Origin: JBBTDV01 sp038042605
GTDB lineage: Bacteria; Bdellovibrionota; UBA1018
Length of the DNA stretch: 26,181 bases
Assembly: GCA_964358645.1 (NCBI GenBank)
Contig: CAYHPW010000036.1
Location: forward strand, 1 to 26,181
Direction of reading: 5' to 3'
Shown: positions 1 to 6,440 of the stretch, one piece after another
Layout of the letters: each line of letters begins with the position of its first letter
Position numbering within the stretch: position 1 is the first letter of the stretch
Notes under the pieces: model-generated
What the model was told of the DNA's origin: nothing
The model's input: only the letters and a program-made list of their open reading frames with translations
The model's database searches: none
Program-made: the position numbers and the translations under genes

Positions 1-4
1 GATT

Positions 5-262
5 TCAGGCTTTTCTTGTTTTTATGCTAAGCACCGAACCGGACAGCAGTGATATCAACTCATTATTTGTGAGTCTAAAAGAACCAGTGTAAAGTAAAAC
101 TATAAATAGAGTTGACCCTAATATAATATTTGCAACAATAATTGGAACAATTTGGTATTCTCCGACCACTATTATTTTATATGAATAAAATGTCCCTACG
201 ATAAAAGTTAACAACATCATCCATAGCGAGAAGCTTGACCAATGAAAATTTCTATAAATCAT
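5..262 (-). CDS. Small two-helix membrane protein, unknown
   Basis: An 85-residue ORF that I do not recognise. Two hydrophobic stretches, about residues 12-30 and 38-60, would make a helical hairpin in the inner membrane, followed by a short polar tail ending in Lys-Thr-Arg-Lys-Ala. It starts at an ATG with only a weak purine tract (AGATGAT) upstream and has a complete stop at the left edge. It sits at the outer edge of a mobile-element-rich stretch and points away from the window, so it may belong to a cargo gene set to the left. No family motif is visible. A chance hydrophobic ORF in AT-rich DNA remains possible. Confidence 0.4.
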   Translation of the reverse strand: MIYRNFHWSSFSLWMMLLTFIVGTFYSYKIIVVGEYQIVPIIVANIILGSTLFIVLLYTGSFRLTNNELISLLSGSVLSIKTRKA

Positions 263-277
263 ATCATCTATGATAGC

Positions 278-622
278 TCAAGAGTACCGAGTTTTCACCT
301 GATTTAACGCAGCGCTCTTGGCGGTCTCCATCCTGAATTGCGAGAGTGCAATGGATATGCTGATCAGCCGGTCCAGCAATCGTCGGAAGCGTTTGAAGTT
401 TGCCGTCTCCCGCCTGATCTGATCCATAAACTCATTACGGACATATTGCGTGTGCCCCTTTCCCAGATGCGTGTAACTCAGGTGCCAGTACGCGCCGTAC
501 TTGTCTTTGCTCTTGCGCATCTGCTTGCTCAGCGAACCAGGGCGCAGGTCCCCGATATCGTGAATCTGTTGTTTTAAATCAAAAACAAGCTTCTCCAACT
601 TTTTTAGTTTGATTTCTGACAT
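278..622 (-). CDS. DUF6788-like protein of a transposon module
   Basis: A 114-residue basic protein. Its central segment, with the pattern DLRPGSLSKQ...YWHLSYTHLGKGHTQYV, is characteristic of the DUF6788-type proteins found next to transposase genes; their biochemical role is not known to me. An N-terminal helix rich in Lys, Leu and Glu precedes the conserved part and an Arg-rich helix follows (KRFRRLLDRL). I chose the ATG at 622 (MSEIKLKK) over one 39 bases upstream, because the longer version would run through the palindrome at 621-650 and add an unrelated leader. The gene is divergent from the truncated transposase starting at 677, consistent with both being halves of one element. Reading frame intact. 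Confidence 0.65.
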   Translation of the reverse strand: MSEIKLKKLEKLVFDLKQQIHDIGDLRPGSLSKQMRKSKDKYGAYWHLSYTHLGKGHTQYVRNEFMDQIRRETANFKRFRRLLDRLISISIALSQFRMETAKSAALNQVKTRYS

Positions 623-650
623 ATATGTATCATTACTATGATACATATAT
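621..650. promoter_or_regulatory. Perfect 12-bp inverted repeat, likely operator
   Basis: The arms ATATATGTATCA (621-632) and TGATACATATAT (639-650) are exact inverted complements around a 6-base spacer. The repeat fills the gap between two divergent genes and overlaps the start codon of the DUF6788-like gene. A dimeric regulator bound here could control both directions. That role is inferred from position and symmetry only. Confidence 0.5.
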
Positions 651-676
651 ACAGTCAACAAAAAAAAGGGGGAATA

Positions 677-1177
677 ATGAAAATCTGGGCCGAATGGTGG
701 TCGCGGGTGGAACCGTTGAGAGGCGCTTGTTCAAGAGCGCAAAGTTTTCTGTGGCTTGCCGTGGCGATTGCCGGGATTTCTACCCGGGGCGATCTCCTTG
801 GCGTCAGCAGTATAGTCAGGGCGTTGGGTTTGGCCGGGAGGTATTATGACCGCCTGTTGGATTTTTTCCACTCCAAGTCAGTTGATCCGGATACATTGAG
901 CCGGGCATGGGTAAAAACAGTTTTTAGCAGGATGCCTGGCATTTACCGATTCAACGGCAAACCAGTACTTCTTGGCGATGGGCTTAAAATCCCAAAGCGC
1001 GGGCGCAAGATGCCCGGAGTCAAACTTCTGCATCAGGTTTCCGAGAGCAATACCAAACCAGAGTACATCATGGGCCACTCTATTCAGGGGCTGTTGCCGA
1101 ATGGGCATTTCTTTGAATTTTGTAAAAAATTAGTCTCATTTTTTATTTTTAGAAGAAGATTTGAATTTTTTACCTAA
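677..1177 (+). pseudogene. Truncated DDE-type transposase (N-terminal part)
   Basis: The ATG at 677 follows a strong GGGGGA ribosome site. The product resembles the N-terminal half of IS4/IS701-like DDE transposases paired with DUF6788 proteins: a helical N-terminus (MKIWAEWWSRVEP), then the strand carrying the first catalytic Asp (PVLLGDGLKIPKRGRKMPG), then HSIQGLLPNGHFFE. Similarity appears to stop near base 1115. After that the frame runs through AT-rich sequence coding a low-complexity tail (SFFIFRRRFEFF). The second Asp and the Glu are missing, so no active transposase is made. It is divergent from the DUF6788-like gene, from which it was probably regulated through the palindrome. Confidence 0.65.
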
Positions 1178-1258
1178 AAGTAGGTACTATTTTTACGAAT
1201 TTAACGCCTAAATAGGCTTCTTTTTGCTGCGGCGTTTGCCGAAGCACACGTTTTTGCC

Positions 1259-1360
1259 CTATTGGGCGTACCTTACCCCAAGTTTCATGTTCCAGGCTAT
1301 TGCTTCCATAAATGCCTGCATTTGAACTTTCGGTTTTAGACGGTAACGCGCTCGTTTTTG
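1259..1360 (-). pseudogene. C-terminal scrap of an IS1182-like transposase
   Basis: Read on the minus strand, about 32 codons encode RARYRLKPKVQMQAFMEA followed by IAWNMKLGVRYAQ and a TAG stop. This pattern (Arg-rich strand, 'KVQ-QA' helix, 'WN-K' ending) resembles the extreme C-terminus of IS1182- or IS5-like DDE transposases. Upstream the frame is lost in a run of A/T residues (about 1356-1380). It shares no boundary with the truncated transposase to its left. The region 1178-1404 otherwise holds only AT-rich sequence. Family assignment is tentative because the piece is so short. Confidence 0.4.
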
Positions 1361-1404
1361 GAAAAAAGAAAAAAAAAACCCCCTCAAACGGCATTCTTAA
1401 TGAA

Positions 1405-1480
1405 GTAAGCCACTTATCTTGTACCTCGTCGAAGTGCCCCGTCTTGATGAACTTAGCAAAGATGACGTAAAGACGGCAGG
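1405..1480 (+). mobile_element. Possible IS66 left end
   Basis: IS66-family elements begin with 5'-GTAA. GTAAGCCACTTATC at 1405-1418 lies about 85 bases before the IS66-type first ORF at 1491, a normal spacing, and immediately right of the older AT-rich debris. The matching right end was not found, so this boundary is an inference. Confidence 0.35.
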
Positions 1481-1490
1481 AGGAAACGAT

Positions 1491-1640
1491 ATGGATAATG
1501 CGATTTTAAGAAAGCGATTAAGCACGTTTAAGACGGAAGGTGGCAGCAGTGTCACTCGAGTAGGTGACGAGTTGCGTTTATTCTATCAACAAAAGAAGTC
1601 CATTCACCTGATAATTACCGCGAACTTCGCTGCACGATAA
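1491..1640 (+). pseudogene. Truncated IS66-associated small ORF
   Basis: AGGAGG at 1480-1485 sits at ideal distance from the ATG at 1491. The first ~30 residues (MDNAILRKRLSTFKTEGGSS, then VTRVGDELRL) resemble the N-terminus of the small accessory protein encoded first in IS66-family elements, upstream of tnpB and tnpC. After about base 1580 the similarity ends and the frame continues through unrelated sequence to a stop at 1638-1640. The breakpoint falls just before the TadC-like fragment read on the other strand. The IS66 tnpC remnant at 6441-7546 may be the other end of the same element, separated by later insertions and deletions. Confidence 0.5.
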
Positions 1641-2367
1641 TTCTTGAAAGGATCTCATGCAGATATAAGATCATATTTCCACCTGTAGTTATGAGACAGC
1701 TCAGACCATTGGCAACACTCTCCAACTCAGGATGACCTGTCGAAGACTTTATAATGGCATTAACTATGTCGTCAGGCCAGATTGATTTTTTTGATTGTTT
1801 AATAAGTTCAGGCTCCAAGTGTAAACGTAATTGGCTAAGAAGACCTCCAGGAACAGCCAGAACCTCAATACAAATAATGTAGAGCGCTTGACGAAAGGAA
1901 AGTCCACTCTCCATCCCCATTATGAGACCGGTCAAGAAAAGACGCAGTTCCATCACGGCGAGGTCAACTCCAGCATTTTGTCCAGGATCAATATATTGGT
2001 ATGCTTTACGTAATACAAGAATTTCTCCTTCTATACTCACACCGAATGCCAAGGCTGACTCAAAAATACAGGCAATCAACTTCCCAGAGGCACCATCATT
2101 CGCCGCGCAATAGCGCGCAAAACGCTCAAAAGGCTTTAGGTTAGTAGGCAAGCTTAGAAAACAAGAACGGATTTCTTTTCCAGCCTGCGTTTCAGGGAGT
2201 TTTTTTAAAATAGTGTTCAATGCCTCATCAAAAGACATTCCAGCGCGTATGCTTAGATCGAGTAGAATAAGAACGTCATTCAGGTGGTGTTGCTCATTTA
2301 AAACTTCAGCATGCTTGATGAACTTGCGTAAGTGACGTCTTTTTTTACGGATAAATAATCCTATTCT
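1615..2367 (-). pseudogene. Truncated TadC/T2SSF-type secretion membrane protein
   Basis: The open frame reads from just after the stop of the upstream gene (2368-2370) to 1615, with its first ATG only at 2238. Before that ATG the frame still encodes family-like sequence: a basic stretch (FIRKKRRHLRKF) and the first helix of a T2SSF domain (LNDVLILLDLSIRAGMSFDE). Two T2SSF-like helical bundles can be recognised, at about residues -15 to 80 and 95-200 relative to the ATG, both with the 'GLSF-QAL / GMSFDEAL' signature. TadB/TadC and GspF proteins anchor such domains in the inner membrane to build Flp pili or type II systems. Here the N-terminal membrane helices and the normal C-terminal membrane segment are missing, so I read it as a fragment. 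A 207-residue product from 2238 is possible. Confidence 0.5.
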
Positions 2368-2871
2368 TCAGAATCTATGAGTGTTCTCATCCACCCAAGT
2401 CCAGCCATATGCTGTCTTCATAAAGCAGGCTTCATATTCTATCGCAAGCCCGTCCTGTCCGAGGAATTGTACAGGAAGACTACCGTCCTTGCGAGTGATA
2501 CGATATATTGTGTGTGATAAATTGGATTGGACAACTAAGTCACTTGTGGCCACTTCTGACATTGTGGTGTTAGAAAATGTCATCCGCCATCTTTTAAGGA
2601 CTTTCTCTTCAAATGCTATTGGATCTTGATTGAGCTTGATGGCTTTTTCACGATTTCTAACCGTGCTAAACTTTTTAAGCTTAGTGATATCTTTTTGCTT
2701 GAATGCATCCAGTATTGGCAGGAATACTTTTAAAACATCTTGGACGTTTGAATCATCTGGTGGTGCTTTGATCATAGATTTCGCTCCTGATGTTTTCTGT
2801 GAAATAACAGTCTTGGCTTCTAATGGAATGCTTATAAGAATCATGGTTATCAGAAAAATGGCATGCAACAT
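2368..2871 (-). CDS. Secreted protein of unknown function
   Basis: A 167-residue protein beginning with a hydrophobic signal-like segment (LHAIFLITMILISIP, residues 2-16) that ends before LEAK. The n-region lacks the usual Lys/Arg, so export is likely but not certain. The mature part has a helical stretch (DVLKVFLPILDAFKQKDI) followed by alternating strands and a Trp-rich end (YGWTWVDENTHRF). This resembles the compact alpha+beta layout of NTF2-like proteins, but I see no diagnostic motif. The start codon lies about 10 bases from the debris of a group II intron and has no Shine-Dalgarno sequence, so the original promoter and perhaps the true N-terminus may have been replaced. Its stop directly abuts the TadC-like fragment in the same frame. 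Confidence 0.55.
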   Translation of the reverse strand: MLHAIFLITMILISIPLEAKTVISQKTSGAKSMIKAPPDDSNVQDVLKVFLPILDAFKQKDITKLKKFSTVRNREKAIKLNQDPIAFEEKVLKRWRMTFSNTTMSEVATSDLVVQSNLSHTIYRITRKDGSLPVQFLGQDGLAIEYEACFMKTAYGWTWVDENTHRF

Positions 2872-2910
2872 TAAGTAAACGCAGACTGTTTCCAGACTGT
2901 GCTCCTATGA

Positions 2911-2943
2911 GAACCGTACGTGCGCAATTCACGCATACGGCTC
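2911..2943 (-). ncRNA. Group II intron domain V (remnant 1)
   Basis: On the minus strand a 33-nt element begins GAGCCGTATGCG, has a GAATT-type loop and ends ACGTACGGTTC. This matches group II intron domain V, including the AGC catalytic triad and the two-base bulge before the closing helix. The RT fragment lies 5' of it, as expected. The 3' flank (2880-2910) contains a direct repeat of CAGACTG rather than a clear domain VI hairpin, so the 3' end is degraded and splicing is unlikely. Confidence 0.65.
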
Positions 2944-2944
2944 C

Positions 2945-3119
2945 TCAGTTTGTGTTTCAACTTCAGAAAGATCCAGAGGAGTAATGTCTTCGTGATTCCA
3001 TCGATCCCAACAGCCTTGTTTCCATCTAGCTGCCGGAATGCCTGCCCCAGGTTGTTGAAGTGATGCATAATATTCATGAACTTTTGCGTGTCTTGTCTCT
3101 GAGTATATGTATTAGCCAA
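2945..3119 (-). pseudogene. ltrA: Group II intron reverse transcriptase, N-terminal fragment
   Basis: From a TTG at 3119 the frame encodes QKFMNIMHHFNNLGQAFRQL and then DGNKAVGIDGITK. This is the RT-0/RT-1 region of bacterial group II intron maturases ('...NKA-GIDG-T'). It then breaks abruptly: within about 20 codons the sequence reaches intron domain V. All catalytic RT motifs (including YADD) and the maturase domain are deleted. The frame stays open to 2871 through the domain V DNA, but that part is not protein-like. The frame follows directly on the stop codon of the DUF5684-type gene, so its 5' part is probably lost as well. Confidence 0.6.
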
Positions 3120-3491
3120 CTAAGCAACCGGTTGCTTGGGCATATAGACCGCGGAACCAAAAGCCAGAATAGGATAAAAAATTAAAGGTAACATTATCAG
3201 ACCCATTCCGAATCCAGCACCTTTACCGAACATTATTGCAATATCAATGGACAAGATAATCGATATGACTACGTTAACCAGCGGGGTAAAAAATAGCAGC
3301 ACCCACCAGCCGGGGCGACCGGCGATTTTAACCAATAGATAACTATTATAAATCGGAATGAGAATTCCCCATCCTGGCTTGCCAGCCTTTACATACACCT
3401 TCCACATGGCGATCATGCAAAAGAGAATGAAGACTAATGTGATAAAAATTCCGATTATTGCTGACCCCTGTCCAGCTTGTGTGGCTTCCAT
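3120..3491 (-). CDS. DUF5684-type inner-membrane protein
   Basis: A 123-residue protein with four hydrophobic segments (about 11-29, 44-53, 61-84 and 95-115). It carries the hallmark WKVYVKAGKPGWGILIPIYN, then the second glycine-tryptophan pair AGRPGWW. Such proteins (DUF5684, 'signal peptidase I-like' in some annotations) are small membrane proteins of unknown function, often near secreted or mobile genes. The start is ATG at 3491 with GGAG eight bases upstream. A TATAAT box lies about 37 bases upstream. The reading frame is intact and ends TAG. It sits between two intron remnants, so it may be cargo or a surviving host gene of the decayed region. Confidence 0.75.
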   Translation of the reverse strand: MEATQAGQGSAIIGIFITLVFILFCMIAMWKVYVKAGKPGWGILIPIYNSYLLVKIAGRPGWWVLLFFTPLVNVVISIILSIDIAIMFGKGAGFGMGLIMLPLIFYPILAFGSAVYMPKQPVA

Positions 3492-3527
3492 TTACATTTC
3501 TCCGACTATATAAGAATATTAATTGAT

Positions 3528-3533
3528 ATTATA
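3528..3533 (-). promoter_or_regulatory. Candidate -10 box for the DUF5684-type gene
   Basis: A perfect TATAAT on the minus strand, 37 bases upstream of the start codon, in AT-rich DNA. The hexamer 17 bases further upstream is TGCTTT, a poor -35, so the promoter would depend on the -10 or on an activator. Confidence 0.4.
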
Positions 3534-3634
3534 AAACTACTTATGATTAAAAAGCACGAACTTCCCCAAAAGAAACGTAACCTGTCAGTTTTTAGGGGCA
3601 CGCGGAGTCGGGGCTAGGATTTGAGGGTAAAGAA

Positions 3635-3654
3635 CCCCGCCGCAAGCGGCGGGG
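3635..3654. terminator. Hairpin after IS200 tnpA (subterminal end and terminator)
   Basis: CCCCGCCG / CGGCGGGG arms flank a CAAG loop, an 8-9 bp GC-only stem, three bases beyond the tnpA stop. On the transcribed strand it is followed by TTCTTTA. In IS200/IS605 elements TnpA recognises such imperfect or perfect subterminal hairpins. The T-rich flank also fits a terminator. Confidence 0.6.
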
Positions 3655-3657
3655 CCT

Positions 3658-4128
3658 TCAGGTGCAGCGCTCCGGTTTCCCCTTCGTAAACTTCGGGAAA
3701 AGCTCCGCTTGCGCAGGCTCGATTGCTCGGTCTGAATGAGACTCGATATACCGCCTCACCATTTCGGCCGTCACTCCTTCACCTATACTTCGTACAAAAT
3801 AACTGCTCTCCCACAGTTCGCCCGCCCATAGTTTGCGCTTCAAATACGGAAAACGCTTAAACATCATTCGAGCGCTGATACTCTTTAATATTCCCGCTGC
3901 CTTTCCTACTGCGCGCTGAGGCGGTACTTGGATGTAAAGATGAACGTGGTCAACATCCACTTCCACCGACAAAATCTCCATCCCATATTCTTCCGCTGAC
4001 CGCCTCAGCAGCTTTTCGCACTCTTCACGTTCGTGCAAATTCGTCAGCGCTCTTTTGCGATACTTCGTCGACCACACTAAATGATATCTGCAATCATACA
4101 CGGAGTGACTACTGCGATAGAGTGCCAT
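3658..4128 (-). CDS. tnpA: IS200/IS605 family transposase TnpA (Y1 HUH)
   Basis: A 156-residue single-strand DNA transposase that nicks and rejoins single-stranded element ends at hairpins. The N-terminal strand (HSVYDCRYHLVWSTKYRKR) is followed by the HUH motif DVDHVHLYIQVPP at about residues 58-70. The catalytic Tyr is in MVRRYIESH at about residue 126. Length is normal for the family (about 130-155), and no frameshift is visible, so the enzyme may be active. The start is the ATG at 4128, beginning MALYRSSHS. It is the only element in this region with both an intact gene and a recognisable end structure next to it. Confidence 0.88.
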   Translation of the reverse strand: MALYRSSHSVYDCRYHLVWSTKYRKRALTNLHEREECEKLLRRSAEEYGMEILSVEVDVDHVHLYIQVPPQRAVGKAAGILKSISARMMFKRFPYLKRKLWAGELWESSYFVRSIGEGVTAEMVRRYIESHSDRAIEPAQAELFPKFTKGKPERCT

Positions 4129-4176
4129 CCTTACTGCTTACCGCAATCAAGCCTATATGGATAAGGGGACTCTTCT

Positions 4177-4248
4177 GTGAGGTAGGGACGGCAGTCCCCC
4201 ACCGCCCACCTCGCAGAACCGGACGTGCCCAATTAAGGCATCCGGCTC
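4177..4248 (-). ncRNA. Group II intron domains V and VI (remnant 2), 3' end
   Basis: Domain V is at 4216-4248 (minus): it begins GAGCCGGATGCC, has a TTAATT loop region and ends ACGTCCGGTTC. Domain VI follows as a hairpin made of GGTGGGGGACTG / CCGTCCCTACC, and the intron probably ends at CTACCTCAC near 4177, which is typical of bacterial group II introns. The maturase C-terminus lies directly 5' of it. The 5' part of this intron has been lost, so it cannot splice. Confidence 0.68.
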
Positions 4249-4271
4249 CCAGATATTTATTCCACTGATGG

Positions 4272-4604
4272 CTAACGTAGGCTTGGCTCCGGAAGTCGGA
4301 ACCAGGGATACCGATGCATTCGGCTCCAGTGCATATTATGCCGCTGGCTGCGCTTGCGGAGCTCCACCACCAAAAGCCGCTCCACATGCCATTTCACGTG
4401 CCCAAGGGCAGGAAGGCAGTGGCGCAGGCCAAAGTAGTTGTAGTAGCCCCGCAGTTTCACGGTCAGCTTCTTGGACTGAATCCATTCGGGTAACTCCCGG
4501 TTCTTTTCGAGCCAGTCCTTCACGCTGTGAAGGAATTTATTCCGGCTCTTCTGACTTGGTTTTCTCGCGACCTTCCAGCCTCTCTTGGGGCGCTTTCTCA
4601 TGAA
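4272..4604 (-). pseudogene. ltrA: Group II intron maturase, C-terminal fragment
   Basis: About 108 residues match the maturase (X) domain and the end of group II intron RTs: a basic helix, then VKDWLEKNRELPEWIQSKKL, then the signature KLRGYYNYFGLR, then WHVERLLVVELRKRSQRHNM ending in WFRLPEPSLR. The RT domain is absent. The fragment begins at the breakpoint with the IS21 istB stub (about 4604) and stops 23 bases before domain V, the normal spacing. Pairing this with the RT N-terminus at 2945-3119 does not give a complete gene, and the domain V sequences differ, so they are two introns or strongly diverged copies. Confidence 0.7.
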
Positions 4605-4633
4605 ATGCTGAGTTGCTTAAGACATCTCTCCAT
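4605..4633 (-). pseudogene. istB: IS21 istB, 5' stub only
   Basis: A second start codon at 4633 overlaps the end of istA in another frame, as is usual for istA-istB. It encodes MERCLKQLS, the typical opening of the IstB ATPase helper, then runs into a stop close to the group II intron maturase fragment. The AAA+ domain is deleted. Without IstB the IS21 element should not transpose unless helped in trans. Confidence 0.55.
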
Positions 4634-6305
4634 TTCTGACATCGACATTGTCATCTCTATTGTTCTCCTCTTGTTTGGTTTGGCACGAATTACTCCGGGC
4701 ACTTTGGTTAAAAAGATCTCCATACTCTTGGGTTGGGCGGATCAGTGGATGTTGTTGTGTGAGATGGTTCTGGGCGCTGACCAGCCGAGTGACTTCGATC
4801 TGATTCAGGCGCGCCACGGCATCGTCAAACAGTTGCTCTGCAATCAGCCTGACCTGTTTGGAACTATGGATGTTGAGTTCAATGGCTCTCTTACATGCCT
4901 GCTCCACGATGCTGGCCGGATATTTCTCGGCAGTACCCAGTATCCCCCACATGCTCTTTTGCGCTGGCCGGCCTTGAGACTCAAATAGTCGCAGCGTATT
5001 GGGCCCTATTTTCTCGGCTTTACCCATCAGGTACTTGGTTTGGCGAGAGGGGTTAAAGGGTCTCTCGTGATTTGGCAACAATAGATTGCCCTTCTGGTAG
5101 GAGCGTGGATGCGTTCGTAGCAGTGCCTGAGTCTTCAGGTCCCGGATCTCGATCTCAAGATCATAGATTCTGACAATCACAATACTCCCAATCGGAGCTG
5201 GCCTGGCAGCATAGCTATTGTGGCCAACTTGAACAGTGGTGTCGTCGTTAACGGTACGTGTCCCCTCCTCGAAGTATCGGAACGACGAGACAGGCAGGAT
5301 CTGTAAATGGGGTTTTTCCTCCTGAAACATAGCTTCGACCTGCCGCTTTGCCCGCCCGTGGATTCTCTGGGCGGCCCACTTCTCCTCCCATCGCATGAGG
5401 TGCTGGTTTTGTTCGTCAAGCGATTCAAAACGCAGCCCCTTGAGGGCTGTGCCCTGTGTGTGTTGGATTGCGTTTTCTACGGTGCCTTTGCGATTGGGAT
5501 CCCGAACTCTGGCAGGGTCGGCGATGACTCCGTAGTGAAGAAGCATGACCGCGTACAAGCGGTTGAGCTCTGGCTCGTAAATGTCCGGCCTGATCACTCC
5601 CTCTTTGAGATTGTCGAGTACAACGTACTGCGGACACCCACCAAAGTACCGTAATGCCTCCTCGTGCAGGCGGCACCAAACCTCCTGACTGGATTTCCAA
5701 ACAACCTTACGAAAGCTTCTGCGCGAGTACCTTAACGTCATCACGAACAACCGCGGCCTTCGATATTTCCCTGTCTTTGGATCCAACGTCGGAGCCCCCT
5801 CGCCGTAGTCGACCTGGGCCTCTTCGCCAGGTAGAAAATCCAGACGGTCAAACTGTTCCAGATCCGTCCGCTTCAGCCCGCGAACAAAACGCTTAACGCT
5901 GTTGTAGCGGGCCTCAAACCCGTGCCTATCGACCAGATCCTGGTAGATCGCCATGGCATTGCGCTTCAGCCTGACCTGCTCCTCGATCCACTGGCGGTGG
6001 GGCTCACAAGCTGAGCGGGCATGTTCGTGGATCTTCAGTTCGGTCAGTTTTGATGCGCCGCCATCCGGTGGCCGGGGTGGGGGAATTTGAAACTCCTCGT
6101 GGCCAGGGCCGGTGGCCACCCTGGGGGAATTTGAAATCAGATCCAGCGCTGCCTCCCTTTGCAGTAGCTCGTATCGGCGAATTGTCTTCCGGTCCACCCC
6201 GGTTATCCGGCAGATCTCATGTTGGCTGCGGGATCGCTCCAGCAGCGTAATAAGTGTGTTTTTTTTATTTAGCTTCAAGACGTTCACTCCATATCCCTCC
6301 CTCAT
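4617..6305 (-). CDS. istA: IS21 family transposase IstA
   Basis: A 562-residue DDE/RNase H-fold transposase that binds IS21 terminal repeats and, with IstB, joins element ends to target DNA. It has an N-terminal HTH (LLERSRSQHEICRITGVDRK, about residues 22-41), then the integrase core with Asp in EEAQVDYGEG (about 166), Asp in YVVLDNLKEG (about 227) and Glu in RKGTVENAIQHTQ (about 279), then a C-terminal beta domain. All three acidic residues are present and the length is near normal. The annotated ATG has no ribosome site; GTG at 6287 (VNVLKLNKK) follows GGGAGGGA and may be the real start. It should be inactive alone because istB is cut. Residues near 60-85 are encoded by internal copies of the terminal repeat motif. 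Confidence 0.92.
   Translation of the reverse strand: MREGYGVNVLKLNKKNTLITLLERSRSQHEICRITGVDRKTIRRYELLQREAALDLISNSPRVATGPGHEEFQIPPPRPPDGGASKLTELKIHEHARSACEPHRQWIEEQVRLKRNAMAIYQDLVDRHGFEARYNSVKRFVRGLKRTDLEQFDRLDFLPGEEAQVDYGEGAPTLDPKTGKYRRPRLFVMTLRYSRRSFRKVVWKSSQEVWCRLHEEALRYFGGCPQYVVLDNLKEGVIRPDIYEPELNRLYAVMLLHYGVIADPARVRDPNRKGTVENAIQHTQGTALKGLRFESLDEQNQHLMRWEEKWAAQRIHGRAKRQVEAMFQEEKPHLQILPVSSFRYFEEGTRTVNDDTTVQVGHNSYAARPAPIGSIVIVRIYDLEIEIRDLKTQALLRTHPRSYQKGNLLLPNHERPFNPSRQTKYLMGKAEKIGPNTLRLFESQGRPAQKSMWGILGTAEKYPASIVEQACKRAIELNIHSSKQVRLIAEQLFDDAVARLNQIEVTRLVSAQNHLTQQHPLIRPTQEYGDLFNQSARSNSCQTKQEENNRDDNVDVRNGEMS
6079..6136. repeat. Internal copies of the IS21 end motif within istA
   Basis: GGGGGAATTTGAAA occurs at 6079-6092 and again at 6123-6136, each next to GTGGCC or GGTGGCC. 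The same word, GGGGGARTTT with GTGGCC nearby, forms the terminal repeats at 6391-6436. These copies are inside the 5' coding part of istA and encode the Pro/Glu-rich segment around EEFQIPPPRP. Confidence 0.5.
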
Positions 6306-6390
6306 GGGAGAGAAGATAACGTCCTGCCGCCACTTCGGCTCACGGGCTTTTTCTGGTCTATTTAGACCGCAAAACTACCCGATCTGGGAT

Positions 6391-6436
6391 GGGGGAATTT
6401 CAAGTGGCCACAACTGGGGGAGTTTGGGTGGCCGCC
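6391..6436. repeat. IS21 terminal tandem repeats
   Basis: Two ~21-bp units start GGGGGAATTTCAAGTGGCC (6391) and GGGGGAGTTTGGGTGGCC (6416), 25 bp apart. Multiple repeats at each end are the IstA binding sites of IS21 elements. They mark the istA-side end, just before the IS66 coding remnant begins. Confidence 0.6.
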
Positions 6437-6440
6437 GGGG

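Larger units (their letters stand above)
3621..4135 (-). mobile_element. IS200/IS605-type insertion sequence
   Basis: This covers one tnpA gene and its 3' subterminal hairpin (3635-3654). IS200-type elements have no inverted terminal repeats or target duplications, so the ends are not exactly defined. The left end probably lies between 4130 and 4176, upstream of tnpA, and may use TTAC at 4131-4134; the right end follows the hairpin, near the TTTACCCTCAAATCC stretch (3617-3631, minus). No tnpB is present. It sits immediately beyond the 3' end of the second group II intron remnant. Confidence 0.6.
4605..6440 (-). mobile_element. IS21-family element, truncated at its istB end
   Basis: This covers istA, the istB stub and the terminal repeat region at 6391-6436. 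The istA-proximal end is preserved, with repeated GGGGGARTTT units, and abuts an IS66 transposase gene in which it is inserted or to which it was joined. The other end is lost at about 4604, where it meets a group II intron fragment. Confidence 0.7.

Noticed and set aside
1443..2339. CTTGATGAACTT shared by 1443-1454 and 2314-2325, with a nearby TGACGT in both, as a flanking direct repeat of a mobile unit.
   Set aside because: The second copy is coding sequence of the TadC-like fragment and only about 20 of 26 bases match. Chance similarity cannot be excluded.
2882..2899. CAGACTG direct repeat separated by four bases as a CRISPR or attC-like repeat.
   Set aside because: There are only two copies, the position is within degraded intron 3' sequence, and there are no further units. 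No CRISPR array was seen anywhere in the window.
3120..3122. Readthrough of TAG joining the DUF5684-type protein to the RT fragment in the same frame.
   Set aside because: The two families are unrelated and the RT piece lacks all catalytic motifs. A shared frame is expected by chance in one third of cases.
4527..4988. A 153-codon plus-strand open frame opposite istA.
   Set aside because: It is antisense to the C-terminal part of istA and crosses the junction with the group II intron fragment. It has no ribosome site.
6112..6440. An N-terminal extension of the IS66 transposase reading through the IS21 end.
   Set aside because: The frame is merely open through istA antisense and terminal-repeat DNA. 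IS66-like sequence begins only near 6441.
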